This document shows positions 1 to 11,859 of a stretch of DNA of 64,000 nt, in pieces. The translations under genes were made by a program, and so were the position numbers. This DNA is from Melastoma dodecandrum. Its lineage: Eukaryota > Streptophyta > Magnoliopsida > Myrtales > Melastomataceae. A model generated the notes under the pieces. It ran no database searches. It was not told where the DNA came from and was given only the letters and a program-made list of their open reading frames with translations. Numbering within the stretch: the stretch's first letter is position 1; each line of letters starts with the position of its first letter. The stretch spans positions 2,542,001-2,606,000 of the forward strand of contig JARUPY010000397.1 of NCBI GenBank assembly GCA_029817715.1. The letters run 5' to 3'.

Positions 1-256
1 CCGGGGAGCGCCTCCCTTCCTCGGTTGCGACGAAGGACCTCACACGCTTATAACACTCGTAAACACTCCTAATCTCCCCCCTGTTCCTCCTCTTGGAGAT
101 AACCTCCTCCTGCGACATCTCCTCCGGAGGCGACGGGGTAGCTGGCGGCGCGGGGCCATCCGGACGATTGGGCCACCCAGGGGGCGGGGACGGGGGCGGC
201 GACGATGGCTCGTAGAGTCGCCGCTTCTTGAGGGGCTGCTGCTCGGAAGCCGCCAT
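1..256 (-). CDS. Conserved uncharacterised plant protein, first exon (partial)
   Basis: Reading leftward from an ATG at 254-256, an open frame of 85 codons runs off the window edge. It starts MAASEQQPLKKRR, passes through a proline/serine-rich stretch (residues 16-45) and then a charged helical segment, SQEEVISKRRNRGEIRSVYE (about 48-67). I recall this layout (basic KKRR start, proline-rich linker, RRNR-EIRSVYECYKR) from the N-terminus of a large conserved plant protein with no settled function, so I give no name. The frame is GC-rich, as 5' exons often are. Two longer overlapping frames here (minus from 399, plus from 228) are proline/arginine or glycine/glutamate-rich shadows of the same GC-rich DNA. 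No splice donor was identified before the edge. Confidence 0.6.
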   Translation of the reverse strand, partial: MAASEQQPLKKRRLYEPSSPPPSPPPGWPNRPDGPAPPATPSPPEEMSQEEVISKRRNRGEIRSVYECYKRVRSFVATEEGRRSP

Positions 257-1386
257 GGGGGGTGTCGCCGCGGGAGTTGAGGGGCGGTGGGTTCGGTCAC
301 GCGCTGAGCGTGAATTTTTGCGAGAAGAGGGAGAGGGGGACGGAGAAGAGGGAGGGGACGGTGGGGGTAAACGACCAGAAAAGACGGAAATGCCCCCACG
401 GACTATATGGAATTACCCCGCCGCCACCGGACCCACGTGGGCGTAAATTAGGCTGGAGATCGGGCCCATTTTGTCCAATGTTGTAATGTGCTGGCCACTT
501 TGTACCCGAATAAGATTGGTTTCAAAAATAATTTGCGTATATGTTTACAAATAAAACGACGATTTTTATGTAAATTTATGGAGAATGATTTCGCGTGTTA
601 TAAAAACGTGATCCAAGATCTCGATACTGGTGGAGAAGTTGAGTTCACAGTCCAGAGGTACAATACAAAATCGTTGTTTGAACTAATTTTTAAATTTAAA
701 TAAAGTCGTTACTTAAAAATACAACTTTGAACACAATCACCTTAAAAAAAATTGTATAGTATTCGAAGTGTTTCGAAAACAGCTAGAACTCATCCTTAAT
801 TTTTTCAAAATTGTGTTGAACAACTTTAATACCACAAAGTCTGCTAATTAAAATAGAGAGTTCATGAGAATATGATCGCGCCACCATAAAGTCACTACTT
901 CGAGTCAAATAACTTATGGTGTTATCTGAAAGTTGCTGCTTCTAGTGACTCCATTTGTCAAGTAAAGGTAGCTACTTTTCAAGTAACTAAGAGGATATAC
1001 CACGATTTTTTAAACTCACTGTCTTATTTTACAATATATATATAACCGTACATACTTGCATTTCTCCAGCAATGCTACTCTTAGTCTTGAGAAGAAACTA
1101 GAAGGGCATCGATTGAAAAGTTCTTACCATAAGCAAAAACCAAATGTGAGTTCCCGACAAACAGCCCCCTCTCTCCCAATCCAAACGGGACATCATCGAG
1201 CGCGAATCCAACAATCGAAAGTAACGCTACAATCGGTTACCGAACAGTCTTTTTATCTCCTCATCAGGAGTGAACGAATACCAAGTACAACAATTACTGT
1301 GCTCAACCCTTCTATTAAAGCGAGAAGGCAACTAATCTGCAGGGGATTTATGTTGGGCTTCATTCCCCCGCCGTTGCGTTCTTCCA
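257..1386. other. Intergenic, no gene seen
   Basis: Upstream DNA of the left-edge gene and 3' flank of the APT gene. It is AT-rich (TATATATATA near 1035). The short frames at 488-703 and 1056-1403 have no recognisable content. Confidence 0.5.
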
Positions 1387-3202
1387 TCAGGTTGAGCTTA
1401 TGAGGACGAACAACGGCTTGTCGCTGAGCTTTTCCCGACCCTGGCGAGGAAAGCTTTATTAATAGGTGTTTTTCTACTCTCAATAGTACAATGGACAGAA
1501 ACAGTCGAAGAGGTTTAATTGCCAAGGTAAGCCTAAGTCGCCGGATCTCTCATTTTGGGAAGATCAATTCACAAACACTAATTACGTCACGACCATCTAC
1601 TCCTAGGATCTTAACTAAATAAATGGTGATGAAAATGTAAAGAAAATCAGAGACATTCTATTCTATCAAAATTAATACTTACTTTTAGCTCTTCCAGTTC
1701 GATGACGCATGCACACTCAACCACAGTGACCCCAACACGCTCTGCAACACAAAGCCGGGCAATTGATGGTTACGGGCCAGAAGGCAGGCTAAATATTAGA
1801 ACAATTGATACAATAACAATTCCTTATTCTTCCATCGAGTGGACTAGAATATTTGGCATGTGGCGCAGCACTCCAAATCAAAAGTAACAAAAAGCCTGAA
1901 AAACAACACCTAGCAGTCTGATAGCAGCACACAATGTGCCCCCTGTGGCGATGAGATCATCCACAACCAAGGCACGTTCGCCTTCTTGTACGGCCCCAAC
2001 ATGCATCTCTATCTTGTCCGTGCCATACTCCAAAGAATACTCCTCTGAGATAACTTTGCCTGGATATATCAAGGCCCCAGCACTGTTAGACACTCTCTCT
2101 GAACTCCAACCCAAGCATCCAACAAAGACTTGGAAGTTCAAATTGACAAAATAAAATCCTCCCTGTTCAAGTATTCAACCTTTCCCCAATTTAAGACTGC
2201 TTATATTGGGTGGAAAATCAATCTTTCTAACTGCTCTTGATATGAAAACATCCCCACAAGAAAAAAAAGTGCAAACCATGACTATCATCCTAGCTCGAGA
2301 TCACAGAAAGCCACTTCACAGTGAACCTACCCTCCTTTGTGCTTATCCTAAAACAGTGCAGTACAATCCAATCATCGTAGCATACAACAAACTAAACTCT
2401 CAACATACTGCATCCTGAAAACACCGTTATGTATCCCATTTCATATTCACATGGAGAAAACATAACGGACAAGAAGCTCACCAGGCAATTTTCTGGGTTT
2501 CCTCATGGGGACAAACTTAGCACCGATAGCCAATGCAATAGGAGGACCAAAAATGAAGCCCCTAGCTTCAATTCCTGCAACCAATGTCCATAAAGAGTTG
2601 GATTAAGGAGAGGACGCACGAGCACATCTCGACAGGGTTTTCTCCCAAGACTCGCTTCCTGAAACCAGCCCCAATCAAGAACACAACCAGAAGCAGAAGC
2701 GAGCAGAATGTTACCTGCGACGACGCTGATCTTCTTGTCCTTGTACCTCTCAACGAACAAGTCTATGGTGTCCTTAAAGGCCTTGGGATCGAGAAGCAAA
2801 GTCGTTATGTCCTGGAACATAATCCCTATCCCCCACCCCAACAAAAACAAAGCGAGAAAACGTCAAAATCACCATTTCACAACAGCCGCATTCATTAACT
2901 AATTCACAATCCCACTTCCTCCGCAACAAGAAAACGAAACCAAGAATATCCATCGCGAGAACTTCCAATGGAGGGGGGGGGGGTAAAAAGCAAAAATCCG
3001 GGCATGACCCATCAAGGAATCCAGAAACTTCGAACACGCCCGAGAGCAAAACACAGAAAAGGACGCATCCTTCCGAACGATCAAGCGAGAAAGATCGAAG
3101 CTTTTTGGCTGTTCTACCGGGTTTAGGGAAATCCGGGATGACGCGGATGGAAGAGGAGATCCTGGCAATACGGGGATCTTCCTTCCCTTTGGATTCCTCC
3201 AT
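1387..3202 (-). CDS. APT: Adenine phosphoribosyltransferase (6 exons)
   Basis: Salvages adenine: adenine + PRPP gives AMP + pyrophosphate; plant homologues also act on cytokinin bases. Six exons on the minus strand, all with GT-AG borders and matching phase: 3202-3118, 2825-2715, 2574-2482, 2059-1910, 1741-1683 and 1440-1387, 552 nt in total and 183 aa, the normal length for plant cytosolic APRT. Residues 1-29 end in [11 protein letters not shown], followed by [10 protein letters not shown]. Exon 3 gives [20 protein letters not shown]. The PRPP-binding loop [13 protein letters not shown] is at 126-138, and the protein ends [17 protein letters not shown]. The ATG at 3200-3202 was preferred to an in-frame upstream TTG. 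There is no transit peptide, so a cytosolic form is inferred. The last exon is short and easily missed, but its GREKL-x2-KPLFVL matches the family C-terminus. Confidence 0.93.
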
Positions 3203-4171
3203 CCTCAACTGCTCGGCTCCTCTGCCCGCCGCCGGAGGATAAAAAAAGACAGCAGAGACAGACTTTGCCTTTTCCTCCCTTACTAACCTCCTCCTAAATT
3301 ACCCACCACTCACTACTACATCAATTCTACCAACCCCACTTCTTAATCCTACCCTCCCCTTTAACATTTAGAATTGCAAAAACTGGAGAATACAACCAAC
3401 TGTAATTAAGAATTACCAAAAAGAAGTGGGAGGTGGAATATCGCAAAAAGGGAAAGCCCTGCCTATTAAAAAAAAGGCAATCGGCGCATGCTTTTTCAAT
3501 CCTCCCATAGGAAGAATATCCGAATCTTAAAAACAATAATGCTTTATGATTAATCAAATGAAATAAATTCGCATATCCGATCCCATTTTTAGTGTTTTTT
3601 CGCAAAAAAAAAAAAGACTTTAAGTTAAGCATGATAGACGGATATGATTAAAGCCTTTAAGTTAAGCATGATAGAGAAGTTGGTCGAATGTCTGTAATTG
3701 CTACTGGTTTTAGGGGTCAAAGTTTACAAGGTAGATTAATGTCCTCGTAAGAATTAAATAAAAGAAAGACTTTGTATGATTTCTTTAGATGACCGGAGTC
3801 ATAAGGAATAAGTCCTTACTTATGAACTAATAGATGAGCGAGACACTCCATTTACGAGATTGTTTATAATTATGAAACGTACTCTGACGTTGATTTTGAT
3901 TTGTGGGCCTCTCATTTTTTCATGATGAGAGTACAAGCACATAGAGATTGAGATGAGTTGATTCTTTTAAAAGTAACAAATTTGGATGAAATTCAATCCT
4001 TCCCATACAATCTTGGAATAAGGCCTTAAACAATAATTGCGTGGGGAATTCTCTAAGCGTGAAGTTAAAATTGTTAAACATCGATATCACACTAGAATTA
4101 TTTATAGGCTTATAAATACAGTCCTAATGTGAGGAAAGTCACAAGGATTACCGAGTTCATCTTATTTGTTT
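3203..4171. other. Intergenic, APT upstream region
   Basis: Promoter side of APT and AT-rich DNA. A 23-base stretch beginning TTTAAGTTAAGCATGATAGA is repeated at about 3619 and 3656. No coding signal was seen. Confidence 0.5.
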
Positions 4172-4455
4172 GTGATTCACTAGTTCGCCTATTATCGTGA
4201 GTTCCTCTTATTTATCTGTGATTCACTAGTTCGCTATTATCGTGAGTTCTTCCTGCTTATATGTGATTCACTAGTTCGTTGCTATCGTAATTTCCTTTTG
4301 TTTATTTGTGATTCACTAGTTCGTTGCTATCGTGATTTCCTTTTGTTTATCTGTGATTCACTAGTTCATTGCTATCGTGAGTTCCTTTTGTTTATCCGTG
4401 ATTCACTAATTCGCCGCTATCGTGAGTTCCTCTTTCTTTATACGTGACTCACTAT
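4172..4455. repeat. 45-bp minisatellite, about 6.3 copies
   Basis: The core GTGATTCACTAGTTCG recurs at 4172, 4218, 4263, 4308, 4353 and 4398, with a worn copy at 4444 (GTGACTCACT). The spacing is 45-46 bp. Each unit continues with CTATCGTGAGTTCCT and a T-rich end. It is non-coding, with substitutions scattered between units. Confidence 0.9.
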
Positions 4456-4979
4456 TGTATGATTTCTGGCTAGGACACGATGCAAGTAGGTGAAAATTTG
4501 AAGGGACGTCAAGAGAGAACAAAGATTTAATTTAACTTAAATGCAAGTAGGCGAAAATCGTGACCGGCAGCCGAATAATACTTGCATGCAAAGCTTCAGT
4601 GGCGCCTGACAAAGAACTCGAGTGGGAACAGACGGACATAATGTATTTTCTTCTCTTTTCTTTCAAGTGCTTTTTTGCCTGTCGATGGCGAAAGAAAGTG
4701 TAGTGATCCATGAACACGAAGATGATCATCGTCTTTTGCATTGAGGGGGACCGAAAGAGGGCTTTCGCGGTAGAGTTTGATGATAGTTTGGGTACCATGC
4801 TTTTGCTTCCATTGATATCCCTTGTTGTTGCTTTTCTTTTACCTCATTTGTCACATCCTACGCATCATCGTCACGGAATGTATCGTAAATGCTAGTTGGG
4901 GAAACATATCGTGGAAATCACTCAGTACTTGCTCATGACTAAGCTGCTTGCTCCACCCAACCATCAACACATGACATGC

Positions 4980-5820
4980 TTTAAGTCCAAATTAGCCTTA
5001 AATAGCAAGAAGATGGACCTGTGTTATTTGAGTATATTAACAACAGCACCGTCATCAGAGTTTCCCGTAACCCATGGCGCATCGGCGGAGAAGCAGAAGA
5101 GGGAACACCGGGGCTTGGGTTTGGCAAGAAGGGCATCTGAGGAGCTCCGTGCTCGATCGGTCCTGGCTTCACCGATTTCTTTGAGCTCGGACTTGGATCT
5201 GAAGGTTGGTAATCCTCCGGGCTCACACTCCCGTGATTCACCTGCACATGTTTCCAGAAAAGTCACCCCAGCTCTCACGACGCAGGTAACCAATGATCTT
5301 GTCACTGGAACAGACACTGGAAAGACGACTTATTAAAATAAATTTCTTACAGAAAAAAATGTCGCCTGCAGCGAGTTCACCATCTCATCAACTTGGTGGT
5401 TCACAAGTAAATCTGTTTATTTTGACAAGGAAGTCAGGGTAAGTATCCATGTGATGCAACTATGGGGATGCCGATTTTCTCTTTCAAGGCGAAAATCACT
5501 TCTCGCTGCTAACAAGCTAGATTTTCGGCCTCTTACAGGTACATCCATCTCCACGCGTGCTTCACAGTATCCAATCACCAACATAAAGCACTGAATCCAT
5601 ATCCTTGGGATTCGAACACACAGTGGCATTTGTCTGGACCAGCCAGACACTGCAAACAGTACCAGCTATACAACGCCAATGATTTGTGAACCGGTCTTCT
5701 CAGTTCAGGCACAGCAACACTAGTAACTTGACTAGTCAAGACAGATGCACAGCTGACAACACTCGTTCTTACCAAAGGCTGAGGTTGTTCCGCTGCCCTT
5801 GAAGAACAGCAATGTGGCTC
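4980..5820 (-). other. Possible small secreted-protein gene (unresolved)
   Basis: An ATG at 5818-5820 on the minus strand opens a signal-peptide-like sequence (MKIRVVFCLAGATLLFFKG, then SGTTSAF) that runs straight into a good donor, GTAAGA, near 5773. Further left on the same strand lie a cysteine-rich frame (about 5640-5576) and a proline/serine-rich frame ending in a hydrophobic run (about 5247-4981). I could not join these by consistent phase into a known family, so this may be a real small secreted protein, a decayed gene or chance. The rest of 4456-6316 shows no other coding signal. Confidence 0.25.
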
Positions 5821-6316
5821 CGGCCAAGCAGAACACGACTCGTATCTTCATATTCCTCCTCCTTAAAAAATTATGGACTTCTCTCGAAAGCACAACGAAC
5901 AATATGTCCTGGAAACCCACCAGTGCTTTTCTCAAGTGGATTCGTTTGTGCGTATATGTAAGTGATAAGGGAGAAGGGGAAAGGAAATAGGGGGTCATTC
6001 AGTCGTGGTCTTTGAGTGGGAAAACAGAGTAATGGCGAGACACAGGGGAGATCCAACACATTGCTAAAGATTGTAAGGAGGGATGGGATGTGATGGTGTG
6101 CCTCATCGTCTCTCAATGCTTGCTACATTTGTTAAGTTCAAGGAAGAGAGAACAGGTCAAAAAAATTAGTTTCCACCAACTCCGAAGAACTCCCTCAATC
6201 AATTCTTAGGATCTCAGAAGCCATCCAAATCTAAGGCATGGTCTCCATTGATTGATCTTATTTACAGATTTCAAGCCGGCTGGCGAGCACCGTACCCAGC
6301 AACATATACTGATAAC

Positions 6317-6625
6317 TTAACGAACCCAGGTCCTAAAACCGCAGAGCAACCTATCCCTCGGCCCGAGATGGGGGGACGAAGTGGGGTCCTCGACTTTTCC
6401 ATTCAGGATCTCCCACATTATATGCACATCCTCGTACTCACAGCTCCTAACATTGCGGCATAGCTTCCTGTGTCCTGCATTTAATTTCAAACCTTCACTT
6501 TGGACGTGTTATACTAACAGATGTGGTAGCTTTCTTTAAATCAGGGAAGAACGGTACTTACCTTTTCGGCGGTTGAGCCGCCGGAATCTCTTCACGGCCG
6601 CCGCGATTCCCCTCCAGCGTAACAT
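6317..6625 (-). CDS. Small conserved plant protein of unknown function (2 exons, 73 aa)
   Basis: Two exons, 6625-6562 and 6474-6317 (minus). The donor is GTAAGT after AAAAG, the acceptor is ATGCAG, and phase is preserved. The first 21 residues are arginine-rich (MLRWRGIAAAVKRFRRLNRR); exon 2 continues with KLCRNVRSCEYEDVHIMWEI at about residues 25-44 and stops at 6317-6319. I recall this cysteine-bearing core from short uncharacterised plant proteins, with no known role. A TATA-like ATTATATAT lies about 65 bp upstream (near 6690, minus). The copia element begins at 6782, only about 155 bp before the ATG, so most of the original promoter is now 5.4 kb away. No signal peptide; the basic start could suit nuclear or mitochondrial targeting. 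Confidence 0.6.
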
Positions 6626-6781
6626 GATGGGATGGGATTGAGATCCCCTGAAGGAGAACACCCTGACTGTAGAATGTCTTCAGATATATAATACACCAGC
6701 TCAAGAACAGTGAACAGTGACCGATGCCAAACGAATTCATTTTCGAAATTTGACTTTGGATTGAGACTATCCAATTCCAAC

Positions 6782-7171
6782 TGTTGGAAAGTAAAGTCCA
6801 GTCCAGTCCAATGCAAGCCATGCTACCCAAGCCCAGTAGCAAAGCAACAAATGGACTAGAAATAGAATCGGAATCATTGTAATGCACAGGTTGTTAGGAA
6901 TGTTCAATTCTCTGCCTGTGTATAAATAGAATCGTACAACAGCAGTGTAATGATGTATGATTCTGTGAAGGACAATGACAAACTTTTGTCCTCTCTGTCT
7001 TCTTCTTCTTCTTCTTCTCCTTCTTCTTCTTCTTCTTCTTCTTCTTCTTCCTCTCCTTCTTCTTCTTCTTCTTCCTTTTTCTTTCTTCTTCTCTTCACTT
7101 CTTTCTCAGGTGTCGTCTGAAGCATCTCACTACTGGTTTGTCTGCTCCTTTCTGGTTCTTGTACTTCTTCA
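6782..7171 (+). repeat. Copia 1, 5' LTR
   Basis: TG...CA ends. A TATA box TATAAATAGA lies at 6921-6930. A (CTT)n-rich tract (about 6995-7090) lies downstream of it, in the probable transcribed leader, and the LTR stops at 7171 directly before the primer-binding site. Confidence 0.92.
6995..7090 (+). repeat. CTT microsatellite inside the LTR
   Basis: Trinucleotide CTT repeats with CTC interruptions. It yields spurious poly-Leu, poly-Ser and poly-Glu frames. The matching tract in the 3' LTR (about 11975-12070) is about 15 bp longer. Confidence 0.9.
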
Positions 7172-7183
7172 TGGTATCAGAGC
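7172..7183 (+). promoter_or_regulatory. Copia 1 primer-binding site
   Basis: TGGTATCAGAGC directly after the LTR, the usual site complementary to the 3' end of initiator tRNA-Met. Confidence 0.9.
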
Positions 7184-7237
7184 CTCACAAGGGCTGAATA
7201 GACCACGCTTCGCAAGAAAAGCAACCTACTTTGCAGA

Positions 7238-10200
7238 ATGGCAAATCAGCCTCCAACTGAGCAGATGCAGACTCCCCTTCCCTTCTCTTCAAGTCAACAA
7301 ACTCCAGGTTCTGTCTTGTCTGGCCAGGGTATGTCTGGAGTCTCATCTCATGGAATTCCAACTGGTATGTTTGCATCAATAACTAAGCTAGATGACGGAA
7401 ATTACCCGCTGTGGAAAGGGCAACTACTTGCGGCTGTTATAGCTGGGGGTTTTGAGGACTATATCTTTGGGAACTTGACTGTACCTGTTCAGTTTCTGGA
7501 TGAAAGCATGCAGGTTATAAATCCTGAGTATAGAGCTTGGCAAAGCAATGACAAGGCTGTTATGAGCTTGATATTCTCGTCTCTGTCACAGAACCACTAA
7601 ATCAGGTGGTTTACTGCAAAAACTCAAATGAGGTTTGGGAAATTCTCAAGAATAGGTATGAATCAACATCTACTACAAGAGTGATTAATCTCAGAACTCA
7701 GATGCAACGCCTAAGGAAGGATGGAAAGACTATGTCACAATACTTGAGCACTCTCAAATCACTTGCAGACCAACTAAGTGCAGTAAACGAACCAGTTGGA
7801 TATAGAGATTATGTATGGTATATGCTGGAAGGTTTGTCTGCAGAATATGATGCAGTAGTGACGGCCATATACAGCAGACCAGACCAGCCTAGCTTAGAAG
7901 AAATTCATAATCTACTATTGAATTTTGAGCTAAGATTGGAGCGGCGACAAGTGGTGGATAACTTCATGCCTCAGGTACAGTTAACCTCCTTACATGCAGG
8001 TGCTGGTGCAGGTGTTGGTCAGCTTTGTTTACCACAAACCTCTAAACCAAATACACATACCTTTCACCAGTCTCCCAATACAACCTTTGCTAAACCACAA
8101 TCTTCTGTTTCTCCTCATCCTGGCATTCTGGGTCGCCCTCCATTCAGACCATATATATCCAATACCAATCCAAGAGGAAACACCAGAAACTTTGTTAGAC
8201 CAAAACCCAGATGCCAAATTTGCCAGAAAATTGGTCATACTGCAGTGAACTGTTATCATAGACACAACTCCGCTTTCCAGCCAGCCTTTCAGCCTTCTTC
8301 TCATCCATCCTACAGGCCTCAACCTCAGACATATTACACTGCCATTACAACCCCTCTCTCACAGCCATACAACCCACACTATCACCCTTCCAGCCCCTAC
8401 ACACATGAATTTTTCCCTTCACCATTGCCACAACCTTATACACATATTCCTCCAATCCCATCCAGAGAAAATGACACTGATACCTGGTTACTTGACTCGG
8501 GGGCCACACACCATGTAACTCCCACTACTGAAGGACTTCAAGCTGTGTCAACTTTTCCAGGTACTTCATCTGTTATGATGGGTAATGGTAGTCGAATTGG
8601 CATTACTCATGTTGGACACAAAACCCTTTCCACCACTTCTGGTCCTATTCTTCTTCATAACATTCTTCGTGCTCCTGGTCTTTCCAACAAACTTCTTAGT
8701 GTTTCCAAACTTTGCCAAGACAACAATGTTCTAATTGAATTTCATTCTGATTCATTTTTTGTTAAGGACAAACTATCCAATCAAATACTTCTTCGGGGAC
8801 TGATGGACCAAGGCCTATACAAGCTTCCTATCCACACCAACCATAGTCCACCCATCTTCCCTTCAGGACAGCTTGCAACTCATCATGCATCTACAACTTC
8901 CACAACACAAACTCCTATCCTAGCTTTGGGTTTTTCTGCTGCAACTGTTTCAGACAACAAACTTTGGCATGCTAGATTAGGACATCCTAGTCCACATATT
9001 TTATCTAGAGTACTCTTACAGTGTAATCTCCCAAACAGAACAGATATGATGTCTTTATGTCAATCTTGCGCAGTGAGTAAACTTCATCGTTTGCCCTTCT
9101 CTCTTTCTGTTTCTCGAGCCTCAAAACCTTTTCAACTAGTACACACAGATTTATGGGGTCCATCTCCCATTAAATCAGTCACCGGGGATCAATACTTTAT
9201 GTTGTTGGTTGATGATGCCACAAGATATACCTGGATCTACTTTCTCCAAACCAAATCTCAAGCTATTACTGCTTTCAAGCAGTTTCATGCCATGGTTAAA
9301 AATCAATATCAGACATCTATCATGAATGTTAGATCCGATTGGGGTGGTGAGTTTCGCTCTTTACATACTTATCTTGCTAATTGTGGTATCTCTCACCAAC
9401 TGTCTTGTCCTCACACTCCTCAACAAAATGGAAGAGTGGAAAGGAAAAACAGACATGTGGTAGAGGTAGGACTTACCCTTCTAACTCATGCAAACGTTCC
9501 AAAGTCGTTTTGGGTCTATGCTTTTAACGAGGCTGTTTCACTAATTAACATGTTACCATCCCGTGTTTTACACTTTCTTTCTCCAACCGAGCTATTAACT
9601 TCTCACAAACCAGATTATAATTCTCTTCGTGTGTTTGGCTGTTTATGTTTTCCCTACCTCAGACCATATCACAAACATAAATTAGAGCCCAGGTCACTTT
9701 CATGTATCTATCTAGGGAGAAGTTTATCTCACAAAGGCTTTATATGTTTTCATCATACATCAGGACGGGTATACATTTCTAGAGACGTTTTATTTGATGA
9801 ATTAAACTTTCCCTTTATGACATTACCTTCCTCTTTGATCCATCCATCCACATTATCTACTTATCTTCCCATTGTTCTCCATCCAGTCCCACAGCAAGCT
9901 TTATCTTCTACTCCTCTGTCAAATACATCTTCATGTGATCCTCCTTCATCAGATCAGCCTGCTCCTTTGGCCACAGACACCAAGTTGCCTGTCATAACAG
10001 AAGAAAACACCAATCATGACACACAGCAAGAAGTTAATACTCACCCTATGGTCACGAGGTCAAAGGCAGGTATCTTTAAACCTAAAGTTCACCTAACCAC
10101 TACCTCCTCCTCTACACACATTCCCATTGAACCAGCTACCCTATTCGAGGCTATTTCAACACCTGTGTGGCATACTGCGATGAAGACTGAACTTGAGGCA

Positions 10201-11859
10201 TTGTTGCGAAACAACACTTGGAAACTTGTTCCATCTCAGCAGAATATGAAAATAATTGGCTGCAAGTGGGTATTTTGAGTAAAGTTGACATCTGATGGTC
10301 GTTTGGAAAGGTGTAAAGCACGCTTGGTTGCTAAGGGGTTTCATCAGACTCCTGGGATTGATTTTAACGAGACATTCAGCCCTGTGGTAAGACACTCAAC
10401 TATACGTTTAGTTCTTGCCTTAGCTGTCACATTTGGCTGGCCATTGAAGCAACTTGATGTTCACAATGCATTCCTTAATGGAGATCTGTCTGAAACAGTT
10501 TACATGCATCAGCCACCTGGGTTTGTTGATCCATCACGTCCCTCTTATGTCTGTTGTCTGCAAAAAGCCTTATATGGACTGAAACAGAGTCCCCGTGCAT
10601 GGTATCTCAAACTCAGCGGTTGTCTTACTCAATGGGGATTCATAAACTCAAAGGCAGATGCATCCTTATTCTATCAACACTCTGCAGCTGGGTTAATTAT
10701 CATTTTGATATATGTTGATGATATCATTATCACAGGATCAAATCTCAGAGGCATTACAGAACTTTTGCCAATGCTCAATAATAAATTCGCTCTTAAAGAT
10801 CTTGGTGATTTGTCCTATTTCTTAGGCTTCCAGGTGACACGAACTGGGAAAGCACTTCATCTTTGTCAAGCTAAATATATTCAGGATCTATTAGACAAAA
10901 CAGGGATGACAGATTGTAAATCTGTGTCGACACCTATGGCAACCACTGGTACAATGTCCAAATATGAAGGTGACATTCTTCCAGATCCATCAGAATATCG
11001 AAGTATTGTTGGAGCTCTACAGTACTGCACCAATACACGACCAGATATTAGCTTCGCGGTGAATAAAGCTTGCCAATTTTTACAGCAACCTACAGCAGTG
11101 CATTTCCAGGCCGTTAAGCGAATCCTCAGGTATCTGAAAGGGACCAAATCTTATGGGATCACTCTTACTGCTGGAGAGACTTTTGATGTGTCGTGTTTCA
11201 CTGATGCTGATTGGGCAAGTTGCCCAGATGATCGAAAAAGTACTAGCAGTTACTGTACCTTTCTCGGATCCAATCTAATCTCTTGGGCGTCACACAAGCA
11301 GCGTGTAGTCGCCCGTTCTAGCACAGAGGCTGAATACCGAGCTCTTGCTAATGGTGTTGCTGAAGTGACTTGGGTACAAGGCTTGTTACAAGAGTTGGGT
11401 ATTCCAGAAAAACAACAGCCTGTGCTCTATTGCGACAATTTGAGCACGATTCACCTTGCTGCAAATCCTGTGTTTCATGCACGCACAAAACATGTGGAAA
11501 TTGATTTTCATTTTGTTCGGGAAAAGGTTATGGCTGGAAGAGTACTTGTCCTGCATATTGGTTCTGATGATCAGCTTGCAGATCCTCTCACTAAAGTGAT
11601 ACCAGTTCACAAGTTTCTGCTCATGAGGAATAAACTGTCTGTTACGTCAAGACCAAATTGCAGTACCGACAGAAAGTTTGTCGAAGAACAGGAAGATGAC
11701 AATATTGGGAAACCAATTAAAGTGCAAAAGGAAATGGAGAGTTCGAATTGCGGGGAAGTGTTGGAAAGTAAAGTCCAGTCCAGTCCAATGCAAGCCATGC
11801 TACCCAAGCCCAGTAGCAAAGCAACAAATGGACTAGAAATAGAATCGGAATCATTGTAA
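7238..11859 (+). pseudogene. Copia 1 gag-pol, two breaks
   Basis: The gag reading starts at 7238 (MANQPPTEQMQTPL) and stops at 7598-7600 because one base is missing near 7590; the polyprotein continues in another frame from about 7606. Domains then follow in order: CCHC knuckle CQICQKIGHTAVNCYH (about 8218), aspartic protease with DSGATHH (about 8493), GAG-pre-integrase LWHARLGHPS (about 8962), integrase core with HTDLWG, VDDATRYTW and a D-x-GGEF third part (9140-9360), and the start of reverse transcriptase. A stop TGA at 10276-10278 interrupts the RT entry. The rest of RT (YVDDII, about 10710) and RNase H ([10 protein letters not shown], about 11320) are open to 11859, the tail entering the 3' LTR. 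Apart from these two lesions the frame is intact, in keeping with the young LTRs. Confidence 0.92.

Noticed and set aside
1253..1525. 90-codon minus frame over the APT last exon
   Set aside because: Wrong frame; the true last exon (1387-1440) reads [13 protein letters not shown].
4172..4455. CRISPR-like regular spacing
   Set aside because: The whole 45-bp unit is repeated with no unique spacers, and the genome is a plant; it is a minisatellite.
6904..7382. Poly-Leu, poly-Ser and poly-Glu frames around 7.0 and 12.0 kb
   Set aside because: Pure products of the CTT microsatellite in the LTRs.
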